From: Aestuariirhabdus haliotis
Lineage (GTDB): Bacteria; Pseudomonadota; Gammaproteobacteria; Pseudomonadales; Aestuariirhabdaceae
NCBI RefSeq assembly: GCF_023509475.1
Contig: NZ_JAKSDZ010000024.1
Span: 1-50,414 of the forward strand
Direction: 5' to 3'
Length of the DNA: 50,414 nucleotides
Position numbers and translations under genes: made by a program. Every line of letters begins with the position of its first letter. The stretch's first letter is position 1. Shown piece by piece: positions 29,947-37,817 of the stretch. A model generated the notes under the pieces. That model was not told the DNA's origin. It did no database searches and saw nothing but the letters and a program-made list of their open reading frames with translations.

Positions 29947-31962
29947 TTACTCCCGGTTGAGTAACTGGCGCATGGCATCGAGATGACTGTTGGCGTTGGC
30001 TTGTTTCTGCTCGGGACTGGCCGCTTCGCCCCAGCCTTCACGAAGCAAATCTTCCGGGGGCAGTTCGTCGAGAAAGCGACTGGGCGTCGTGTCCATCACT
30101 TCGCCATACTGCTTACGCATTCCGGCCAGGGTCATGGTCAGGGTTTGTCGGGCGCGGGTGATGCCGACGTAGGTCAAGCGCCGCTCCTCTTCGATATTAT
30201 CTTCCTCAATGCTGGTGCGATGGGGCAGGAGTTCCTCTTCCATGCCCACCATAAAAACGTGGGGGTATTCCAGACCCTTGGAGGCATGCAGCGTCATTAG
30301 CTGCACGCGATCGGCATCGTCTTCCTCCTCCTGGCGCTCCAGCATATCCCGTAGCACAAGGCGGGCGATGGCATCTTCGAAGCTGATCTCTTCGTCCTCA
30401 GCTTTCTCGAGGGTTTGCTGCAGCGATTCCAGCAGGAACCAGACATTGCCCATGCGCTTTTCGGCGATCAGTTCATTACTGCAATGCTGGGATATGTAAG
30501 ATTCGTAGTCGCAGTCATAGATCATCTCGCGGATAGCGGCGATGGGGTCATCCTGGTAACAGCGCTTGGCAACGGCTTCGATCCATTCGGCGAAACGGCG
30601 CAGCTTCTCCAGGTGACGGCCGGTGACAAATTGCTCCACGCCCATTTCGGTGATCGCTTCAAACAGGCTGACATGCCGCTCGTTGGCGTAATTGCCCAGT
30701 TTCTCCAACGTGGAAGGGCCAATCTCCCGGCGTGGCACATTGACGATACGCAGGAAAGCGTTGTCGTCGTCACGGTTAATCAGCAGGCGCAGATAGGCCA
30801 TGATGTCCTTGACCTCGGCGCGGGAGAAGAAGGAGGTGCCGCCATTGATATGGTAAGGAATCTGATGGTGCTGGAGTTTTAATTCCAGTAAGCGTGACTG
30901 GTGATTGCCGCGGTATAAAATGGCGTAGTCGCGATACTGGGTGGCCTGCTTGATGCGTTGGCTAACGATCTCGGTGGCCACCCGTTCCGCTTCCGCCTCA
31001 TCATTTCGGCAACGCAGGACACGGATTTCACTGCCCATGCCGAGTTCGCTCCAGAGGCGCTTTTCAAACACGTGGGGGTTATTATCGATCAATGTGTTGG
31101 CGGCTTTCAGGATGCGGCTGGTGGAGCGATAGTTCTGTTCCAGCTTGATCACTCGCAGCGAGGGAAAGTCCTCTTGCAGCTGGACCAGATTCTCCGGCCG
31201 AGCGCCGCGCCAGGCATAGATAGACTGGTCGTCATCCCCCACCACGGTGAAGCGAGCGCGCTGTCCGACCAGCTGTTTGACCAGCAGATACTGGCTGGCG
31301 TTGGTGTCCTGATATTCGTCGACCAGCAGGTAGCGAATGCGGTTTTGCCACTTCTCCAGAATATCGGGACGGCTCAGGAACAGTTTTACCGGCAGCAGGA
31401 TCAGGTCATCGAAATCGACCGCATTATAGGCTTTCAGGGTTCGGTCGTAATGAAAATAGACCCGGGCGGCCACTTCTTCACTAGGCCCTCGGGCATTGGC
31501 CAGCGCCTGCTCGGTGCTGACCATATCGTTCTTCCAGTTGGAGATCATGTGCTGGATGATATCGATCTGTTCATCTTCGCCCTGATCGTCCTTGAGCATC
31601 AGGTCGCCAATCAGGGTTTGCGCATCCTGGGCGTCAAAAATGGAAAAGGTGCTTTTGTAGCCCAGGGCGAGATGCTCTTTGCGGATAATGTTCAGACCCA
31701 GATTATGGAAAGTAGATACAGTCAGTCCTCTGGCAGCCGAGCCTTTAACCAGCTTGCCGACCCGCTCTTTCATCTCTCGGGCCGCTTTGTTGGTGAAGGT
31801 GACGGCAACGATGTTGTTGGCCCGATAACCACAACTCTGGATCAAATAGGCGATCTTGGTGGTGATCACGCTGGTTTTACCGCTCCCCGCCCCGGCCAGT
31901 ACCAGCAGGGGAGAGTCGATATAGTGCACGGCTTCGTGCTGGCGTTTATTCAGGTGGTTCAC
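29947..31962 (-). CDS. rep: ATP-dependent DNA helicase Rep
   Basis: A 671-residue superfamily 1A 3'-5' helicase. Motifs in order: I GAGSGKT (about 24-30), Ia TFTNKAA, II DEYQDTN, III GDDDQSIYAWRGA, IV EQNYRS, V TLHASKGLE and VI YVGITRARQ. Length and N-terminus fit Rep rather than UvrD or PcrA. It restarts stalled forks by removing protein blocks. It stands alone, with a 282-bp upstream region toward the divergent GGDEF/EAL gene. Confidence 0.96.
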   Translation of the reverse strand: MNHLNKRQHEAVHYIDSPLLVLAGAGSGKTSVITTKIAYLIQSCGYRANNIVAVTFTNKAAREMKERVGKLVKGSAARGLTVSTFHNLGLNIIRKEHLALGYKSTFSIFDAQDAQTLIGDLMLKDDQGEDEQIDIIQHMISNWKNDMVSTEQALANARGPSEEVAARVYFHYDRTLKAYNAVDFDDLILLPVKLFLSRPDILEKWQNRIRYLLVDEYQDTNASQYLLVKQLVGQRARFTVVGDDDQSIYAWRGARPENLVQLQEDFPSLRVIKLEQNYRSTSRILKAANTLIDNNPHVFEKRLWSELGMGSEIRVLRCRNDEAEAERVATEIVSQRIKQATQYRDYAILYRGNHQSRLLELKLQHHQIPYHINGGTSFFSRAEVKDIMAYLRLLINRDDDNAFLRIVNVPRREIGPSTLEKLGNYANERHVSLFEAITEMGVEQFVTGRHLEKLRRFAEWIEAVAKRCYQDDPIAAIREMIYDCDYESYISQHCSNELIAEKRMGNVWFLLESLQQTLEKAEDEEISFEDAIARLVLRDMLERQEEEDDADRVQLMTLHASKGLEYPHVFMVGMEEELLPHRTSIEEDNIEEERRLTYVGITRARQTLTMTLAGMRKQYGEVMDTTPSRFLDELPPEDLLREGWGEAASPEQKQANANSHLDAMRQLLNRE

Positions 31963-32244
31963 AGGGCATCAGGGTTGCATCACAGGGCGCGCTATTCTAG
32001 CAGATGCTCGGGTGATAGCAGAGTCGTGCGGTTGATTGGGCGCAAGCTACCTGCATTGGATTCGTTAGTTATTTAAAGTAATTTTTATTATTCACTTGTA
32101 TCAGTTTGTTTGTATTGAAAAAAAACAACCCTATGAGGTATGGTGTCGGGCCTGGATTGGTTGTAAGAACTGGCGAGGAGCGCCGGACTGTTGAAATTGT
32201 ACAGAAATTGACCGTAGTAAGGTGGCTTCTGCCCGGATCCTATT

Positions 32245-33996
32245 ATGCCCTCCGCTCTTAGCCTGTTGTTGGTAAGCACCGACCAGCGCCAATTTAGCCT
32301 ATTGCGCAAACTGCTTGCCAGCCATTCAGTGACCCATCGTTATCAACTTTACTGGTGCCCTTCGATTCAGGGGGCTATCGCACATCTGCGTGAGCTGAGC
32401 ACCGATCTGCTATTGATTGACGAAACGGTGGTGGATGCCGATGGCGGCTATCTCACGCTTCCCCTGGATCATCTGGTCAGGCCCTGTCCCGTTATTCTGT
32501 TAGGTGAAAACATGGGATCGGAACCGCCGATCCATGATCGTTTGGTTATCGAACAGTTATCCTGGGCACAAATTAACGCGGAATTATTGTCCAGGGTGAT
32601 CCGATACAGCTACGACTTGAATCTATGCCGGCATAAGATGCAACGGCAAGTTCAAAACGATCCATTAACGGGGTTACCCAATCGCTTCCTGTTCCGAAAC
32701 CGGTTGCAGCGAGCCATGGATCGTGCCGATCGCGATGGTACCGGCTGTGTCTTGATAGGCCTCGATATAGATGGCTTCAGAAAAGTGAATGAGTCTTACG
32801 GTCATATGCTGGGTGATCGCCTCATCCAAACCGTGGCCGAGCGTTTGCTGGGCAGTGTTCGACGCACCGACAGCGTTGGCAGGACATCGGGCGACGAGTT
32901 CGCGATCATCCTTGAGCGCACGTCGAATTCCACCGAAGTGCTGCGGTCGGTTAAAAAAATTGTCGCTGCTCTGGCGGAACCCCTTGATCTGGAAGAACAC
33001 CAGGTCTCGGTCTATTGCAGTATTGGTATCTGCAGTTATCCGGACGGTGCCGACGATATAGCGAGTTTGGTGAATAATGCCGAATTGGCGATGAAGGAAG
33101 CGAAGAAGCAGAAGGGCAATAGCTATCAGTTTTATAGCGATGAGTTCAAGGCAGAGGCGGTTAGTTTACTGCACCTGGAATCTGAACTCAGGCGTGCCAT
33201 TCGCCTGAAAGAGTTACGCGTTCACTACCAGCCTCGTATTGATGTGAAGACCGAGCGTGTAGTCGGAGTGGAAGCCTTGGTGCGCTGGCAGCATCCTAGT
33301 CGGGGTCTGTTATCGCCGATGGAGTTTATTCCCCTGGCCGAAGAATGCGGCTTGATTGTTCCGCTCGGCTATTGGGTGTTGCATCAGGCGTGCCTCGACA
33401 TGGGGGTATTGGCCAGCGCCGGATTTGACCAGCTGCACGTTGCGGTCAATCTTTCTTTTCATCAATTTAATGATCAGAAGTTGCAGAGCACTATCAGCAA
33501 TATCGTTAGGCATTGCTCGGCCGATGTTTCTCGTTTGGAATTTGAGCTGACCGAAACCGCCGTTATGCAGGACCCTGCCGGTGTTATGGAAAGCATGCAA
33601 AAACTGAGTCAACAGGGTATACAGTTTTCCCTGGATGATTTTGGTACGGGCTATTCCTCTTTTTCACATTTGCAGGAATTGCCGATTCAGACCCTGAAAA
33701 TTGATCGAAGCTTTATTTCAAATTTGCAGAACAATGATGATAATCAGGTGATTGTCCGGGCCATGATTAGCCTGGCTCATAAACTGAATCTCAAGGTGGT
33801 CGCCGAGGGCGTGGATCATCTTTCCCAGGCCGAATTTCTCAACGCCGAGAGCTGCGACCAGATACAAGGGTTTCTCTACAGTAAACCCATTACCTTGAAC
33901 TCTCTGATGCAACTTCTGGGTAACGACCAAAAGATAAAACGTCGTTTACGGGGGATGCCTGTCAGCTTGCAATCTTCTGGAATGGTCCAGCATTGA
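32245..33996 (+). CDS. GGDEF/EAL protein, likely c-di-GMP phosphodiesterase
   Basis: A 583-residue cytoplasmic protein. Residues about 1-125 look like a degenerate receiver (TDLLLIDETVV but missing clear acidic pocket). About 140-300 is a GGDEF domain with SGDEF (215-219) in place of GGDEF, so cyclase activity is probably lost. About 310-565 is an EAL domain with intact EALVRW (E343), FELTET, SLDDFGTGYSS, LKIDRSFI and VVAEGVD, so it should hydrolyse c-di-GMP. The degenerate GGDEF may bind GTP as a regulator. No SD is evident before ATG 32245. Confidence 0.9.
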   Translation: MPSALSLLLVSTDQRQFSLLRKLLASHSVTHRYQLYWCPSIQGAIAHLRELSTDLLLIDETVVDADGGYLTLPLDHLVRPCPVILLGENMGSEPPIHDRLVIEQLSWAQINAELLSRVIRYSYDLNLCRHKMQRQVQNDPLTGLPNRFLFRNRLQRAMDRADRDGTGCVLIGLDIDGFRKVNESYGHMLGDRLIQTVAERLLGSVRRTDSVGRTSGDEFAIILERTSNSTEVLRSVKKIVAALAEPLDLEEHQVSVYCSIGICSYPDGADDIASLVNNAELAMKEAKKQKGNSYQFYSDEFKAEAVSLLHLESELRRAIRLKELRVHYQPRIDVKTERVVGVEALVRWQHPSRGLLSPMEFIPLAEECGLIVPLGYWVLHQACLDMGVLASAGFDQLHVAVNLSFHQFNDQKLQSTISNIVRHCSADVSRLEFELTETAVMQDPAGVMESMQKLSQQGIQFSLDDFGTGYSSFSHLQELPIQTLKIDRSFISNLQNNDDNQVIVRAMISLAHKLNLKVVAEGVDHLSQAEFLNAESCDQIQGFLYSKPITLNSLMQLLGNDQKIKRRLRGMPVSLQSSGMVQH

Positions 33997-34055
33997 GCGT
34001 CAAAACCACCGCTTGTGAACAGCCAAATAGCCGCTAAACCGAAGTCGATCGCGCT

Positions 34056-34271
34056 TCAGCCGTTGATAAGAAAATGCATGCCAATGCTAGCGAAGTAGCC
34101 GATCGCGATCGCCGGTGTCCATTTCAAATGTGACATCAAGGTATAATGCCCTTTGACGGTGACCCCCGCCGCAGACCTAACGGAGAGCAAGCTGCCACCC
34201 ACTCCCCAGGAGCCGTACAGGGTTTCGGACGCCAGGGTTAACCAGCCCGCGAACGATGCAGCGTGAAAATC
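34056..34271 (-). pseudogene. C-terminal remnant of an NhaD-type Na+/H+ antiporter
   Basis: On the minus strand an open frame of about 72 codons ends at a TGA (34056-34058) and reads like the last transmembrane region of NhaD: WGVGGSLLSVRSAAGVTVKG, then LKWTPAIAIGYFASIGMHF. It has no start codon, no upstream domain and begins abruptly next to the end of comM. NhaD is normally about 400-480 residues, so most of the gene is gone. This call rests on my memory of the family pattern and needs a search. Confidence 0.6.
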
Positions 34272-34273
34272 AA

Positions 34274-35770
34274 TTATAACCTGTCGAGCTGTCGATAACT
34301 GACGGCCTCTTCAATATGAGTTTTTAACACTTTTTCTGTTTTTTCCAGATCGGCCAGAGTGCGAGCCATTCGCAATATGCGGTGATAAGCCCGACCCGAT
34401 AAACCCAGTTTCTCAATGGTCTGCTCGAGAAGTTGGCTTTCCGGTTTACCCAGTCCGCAGACTTCCATTAACTGTCGATTATCCAGAGAAGCATTGGAAC
34501 AACTCTGCCTTTCCTGCTGCACAATATGGCTGGCATAAACCCGCTGGCGAACTTCGCTGGAAGGTTCGCCATGGTAACCTTCCAGTTGGGCAAGTGTGCT
34601 GGCGGGCAGACGTGTTACCTCGACTTGCATATCGATGCGATCCAGTAACGGGCCGGACAGTTTTTGGCGGTAGCGATTCAGTTGGGCCGGAGAACAACGA
34701 CAGGGTCGGTCCCGATCCCCCAGGTAACCACAGGGACAAGGGTTCATGGCGGCCACCAATTGAAACTGTGCCGGAAACGTCACTTGTCGAGCGGCACGGG
34801 AAATTACGATCTCGCCCGATTCGAGAGGTTCGCGAAGCACTTCTAATACGCGACGTTCAAATTCGGGTAGCTCATCCAGAAACAGAACGCCCTGATGAGC
34901 CAGGGAGATTTCCCCCGGGCGCGGATTGCCGCCACCGCCGACCAGTGCGGCGGAAGAGGCACTGTGATGGGGAGAGCGGAAGGGACGCTGACCCAGTGCC
35001 AATGGCTGGCCATTGACAATGGAGTACAGGTTGGCGACCTGCAGGGCATCTTTACGAGCTAGAGGTGGCAATATGCTCGGCAGACGGCTGGCCAACATGG
35101 TTTTTCCAGTACCGGGAGGGCCATAGAATAATAGGCTATGCCCCCCGCTGGCGGCTACTTCCAGAGCACGCTTGCCCTGAAACTGACCCACAATATCGGC
35201 CAGGCAGGCGGCTCCGTATGTTTCATAGTCGGGTATGGGAGGGCACGCCCCCAACGGTTTGTTTTGTATCAGAGAATCGCATAAGGCGAGTAGGTGCTGT
35301 GAGCAAACAATGCGAGTTGATTGCAATAATGCGCCTTCTGCTGCGTTGGCTGTTGGAATCACCATTGTTCGATCTGAGATTTCGGCGGCCATCATAGCGC
35401 TTAACGAACCGGAACAAGGTCGCAGTTCGCCAGACAGGGCCAACTCGCCAATAAATTCATATTGCGATAAATCAACACCGGCTAACTGATCTGAGGCCGC
35501 GAGTATGCCCAGGGCAATGGGTAAATCATAACGACCACCTTCTTTCGGCAGATCGGCCGGGGCCAGGTTAATGGTGATGCGTCGTGTGGGGAACTGAAAG
35601 CCGCTATTGAGTAGGGCGCTACGTACCCGATCCTTGGCTTCCTTGACTGAGCTTTCGGGTAGCCCAACAATCGACAGCGAGGGCAAACCGTTGGAGAGGT
35701 GAGTCTCTACCGTCACCAAAGGAGCGTCTACGCCAACCCGGGCGCGGGTGTAAATAATTGAGAGCGACAT
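34274..35770 (-). CDS. comM: ComM/YifB family Mg-chelatase-like AAA+ ATPase
   Basis: A 498-residue hexameric helicase that promotes branch migration during natural transformation in Vibrio and relatives. N-terminal ChlI-like domain (MSLSIIYTRARVGVDAPLV; NLAPADLPKEGGRYDLPIA), central AAA+ with Walker A YGPPGTGKTM and Walker B GVLFLDELPEF, zinc-finger-like NPCPCGYLGD with CRCSP, and the C-terminal Mg_chelatase_C region. ATG 35770 gives the family N-terminus after GGAAGG; the longer TTG frame is not supported. Confidence 0.95.
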   Translation of the reverse strand: MSLSIIYTRARVGVDAPLVTVETHLSNGLPSLSIVGLPESSVKEAKDRVRSALLNSGFQFPTRRITINLAPADLPKEGGRYDLPIALGILAASDQLAGVDLSQYEFIGELALSGELRPCSGSLSAMMAAEISDRTMVIPTANAAEGALLQSTRIVCSQHLLALCDSLIQNKPLGACPPIPDYETYGAACLADIVGQFQGKRALEVAASGGHSLLFYGPPGTGKTMLASRLPSILPPLARKDALQVANLYSIVNGQPLALGQRPFRSPHHSASSAALVGGGGNPRPGEISLAHQGVLFLDELPEFERRVLEVLREPLESGEIVISRAARQVTFPAQFQLVAAMNPCPCGYLGDRDRPCRCSPAQLNRYRQKLSGPLLDRIDMQVEVTRLPASTLAQLEGYHGEPSSEVRQRVYASHIVQQERQSCSNASLDNRQLMEVCGLGKPESQLLEQTIEKLGLSGRAYHRILRMARTLADLEKTEKVLKTHIEEAVSYRQLDRL

Positions 35771-35961
35771 AAACCTTCCCTGGTTATCTGTTGCTGAAGA
35801 GTTGCCAGTATCCGCTGGCATGGTAAAAAGTGTAGCACAGCGACAGAATCTTGAACGCGGCGCCAGGCTGTGAGCGAGCTGAATTGAAATCAATGTAGTG
35901 CCGCTTAAAGGGTGCTATAGATAAAGGAAATGGTCGGTTTCAAATAGCCAAGTGAGAGACG

Positions 35962-36783
35962 ATGAAGCTTCTAAAGGGCGTCCTGTGCGTTGTTGTTTTA
36001 TTCTCCGGGATAGCCCTGGCGGAGGAGCGGGTCAGATTGGCCGTAGGAGAGTGGCCGCCTTATGTGTCCCAGACCTTGCCACATTATGGCTTCGCCAGCC
36101 ATTTAACCACGGAAGCCTTTGCCGCAGTTGGTGTAACCGTTCAATACGATTTCTTTCCCTGGAAACGAGCCTTTGAATACGCTCGGAGAGGGCAAGGCTT
36201 AACGGTGGGGGTCTGGCACGGAACCTTGCCATGGGTCTACAGCGAAGCGCGTGCCGATGATTTCTTGTACAGCGATATCGTTGTTACCGATGATGAAGTC
36301 CTGTTTCACCTGAAAAGCGAGCCACTTCAGTGGAAAACGCTCGAAGATTTGCAAGGGAAAATTATCGGCGGAACCCTTTATACCATCTACCCGTTATTAG
36401 ACGCGGCCGAGCGCATGGGTATAGTACAGATGGAAAGGCTGGGTGATTACGATGTTCTGTTTAATCGGCTGTTAATGAAACGTATCGATGCGATCCCTCA
36501 GGTCAAGCGAGTGGCCGATTTCTATTTCAAACAATCTCTTTCGCCGGAGCAGCGCGACAAAGTCACTTATTCGCCAACGCTCGTGCAACGCAGAGAATAT
36601 TACCTGATGCTGAGTAAAAGTATTGGCAGTAATCAGCAATTATTAGAGCGCTTCAATGAAGGGTTGCGCCGACTTAAAAAGAGCGGTCGTTATGACGAGC
36701 TGTTGCAACAGTTAGAGGCGGGTGTCTACGATCACCCGATAGAATCCGACTGTGTAGAGAGCTGTACGACTGATGAAAACTAG
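35962..36783 (+). CDS. Periplasmic solute-binding protein, SBP_bac_3 family
   Basis: A 273-residue exported protein. Signal peptide about 1-20 (ALA cut). The mature part begins RVRLAVGEWPPYVSQ, the first strand of amino-acid-type binding proteins, and includes TVGVWHGTLPW, GKIIGGTLYTIYPLL and a C-terminal LRRLKKSGRYDELLQQ. No transporter genes are near, so it may act with a sensor or a distant ABC permease. Note that it is not of the phosphonate-binding type to which AioX belongs. Confidence 0.87.
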   Translation: MKLLKGVLCVVVLFSGIALAEERVRLAVGEWPPYVSQTLPHYGFASHLTTEAFAAVGVTVQYDFFPWKRAFEYARRGQGLTVGVWHGTLPWVYSEARADDFLYSDIVVTDDEVLFHLKSEPLQWKTLEDLQGKIIGGTLYTIYPLLDAAERMGIVQMERLGDYDVLFNRLLMKRIDAIPQVKRVADFYFKQSLSPEQRDKVTYSPTLVQRREYYLMLSKSIGSNQQLLERFNEGLRRLKKSGRYDELLQQLEAGVYDHPIESDCVESCTTDEN

Positions 36784-36834
36784 CGTGTTTTATCCGCCTC
36801 ATTCGCAGTCATAGGATTGTTAATGCCGACCCGT

Positions 36835-36870
36835 AAAATGCACACCCATTTATTTGGGCGTGCATTTTTT
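36835..36870. terminator. Bidirectional terminator
   Basis: Stem with outer pairing AAAATGCAC / GTGCATTTT and inner CCCA/TGGG, ending in T6; between convergent solute-binding and PEP-CTERM-like genes. Confidence 0.88.
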
Positions 36871-36897
36871 GTGGTAAACAACGGACTTTCGATTGAA

Positions 36898-37497
36898 TTA
36901 CAGCGCGCTCTTTTTACGGGTCATTCGAATGCCCGCAAGCCCCAGTAACATTAATGCGATAGAGCTTGGGATGGGGATTGATTTAACACCACCACCCGTT
37001 GCACTCACCGAGAGGTTTTGAGTTTCAGTCCAGGCTTGTTGAATCAGGGCAACCGTGCCGGAAGTGCCGTTGTCCCAGAAAACACTGAACGTGGCGTTAG
37101 CCAGCGAAGTACCAACTGAATCAATGGGGGAGCCGACTACATTCAGTGGACTGAGAGAGAGAATAAGGTCTATATCGAGGCTGCCAAAGGTAAAGGTTGT
37201 TCCTGGTGCTACAGATAATCCGTCAAAGGTGACGGTTTGGAAAAAGTTAGGGTTGGATAAGAAGTTGGATGCAGCCCCACCAGCGGTTCTCCGATCCCAG
37301 CTGGCGATGCCGTTGGCGGCCGTGCCCAGATCATAAACAATCTTGCTGATATTGGCGCCGCTGTTTGAGTTGTTCGAGACATTGCCTCGCTGGATAAATG
37401 AGCTCAGTGACACATCCGCCATAGGGGCGGCGCTGGCAAAACCGGATAAGCTGAATGCCAGCCAGGCAAGGGAAAGACACAGGGACTGCTTTAGCAT
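36898..37497 (-). CDS. Exported protein with a PEP-CTERM-like sorting tail
   Basis: A 199-residue secreted protein. Signal peptide about 1-24 (FASA). The body is rich in Ser, Asn, Gly and Thr with beta-type pattern. The C-terminus has the exosortase tripartite form: a short Pro-containing motif (PIPSS, in place of PEP), a hydrophobic helix (IALMLLGLAGI) and a basic end (RMTRKKS). It implies that the genome carries an exosortase. Its role is unknown; such proteins are often surface or biofilm components. A start at 37497 fits the signal peptide. Confidence 0.8.
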   Translation of the reverse strand: MLKQSLCLSLAWLAFSLSGFASAAPMADVSLSSFIQRGNVSNNSNSGANISKIVYDLGTAANGIASWDRRTAGGAASNFLSNPNFFQTVTFDGLSVAPGTTFTFGSLDIDLILSLSPLNVVGSPIDSVGTSLANATFSVFWDNGTSGTVALIQQAWTETQNLSVSATGGGVKSIPIPSSIALMLLGLAGIRMTRKKSAL

Positions 37498-37817
37498 ACT
37501 TAACTTCCTTTCTTTATATTACACATCGGATTAGTCCATTAAGTGCTAACAAGCAGAATGCTTGCCATAAAAATAAAGATTTTATAAATCATATAGTTAC
37601 AAGGTTGGGAGTAAATGCCGGGCGTATGTCTGTAAAATTTTTCGACACTTGATTAGGTCGATGGGCAGGAGGTGGGGGGCGATATGGTACTCAGGCATGC
37701 GGGATTCCAAGGCCGCCCAATCCTCGGGCTGATGAGTGAACGGTGATCTCTATGCAAAAAAGGGTAAGCGAAAAAAGGGGCCTCGCGGCCCCTTGATCTA
37801 CCTTTAGCCTCTAAGGG
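37498..37817. other. Intergenic region, promoter of PEP-CTERM gene and idrA terminator
   Basis: About 320 bp without a coding frame. The right part holds the idr operon terminator; the left part must hold the promoter of the PEP-CTERM-like gene. AT-rich around 37560-37590. Nothing else seen. Confidence 0.5.
37771..37794 (-). terminator. Rho-independent terminator of the idr operon
   Basis: On the minus strand stem AAGGGGCC / GGCCCCTT followed by T6, 24 bp after the idrA stop. Confidence 0.88.

Noticed and set aside
30958-32076. 372-codon plus-strand frame over rep
   Set aside because: Antisense shadow; no family features, rep helicase motifs are all on the minus strand.
32088-32309. 73-codon minus-strand frame upstream of the GGDEF/EAL gene
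   Set aside because: Overlaps the certain start of the other gene, with no ribosome binding site or recognisable features.
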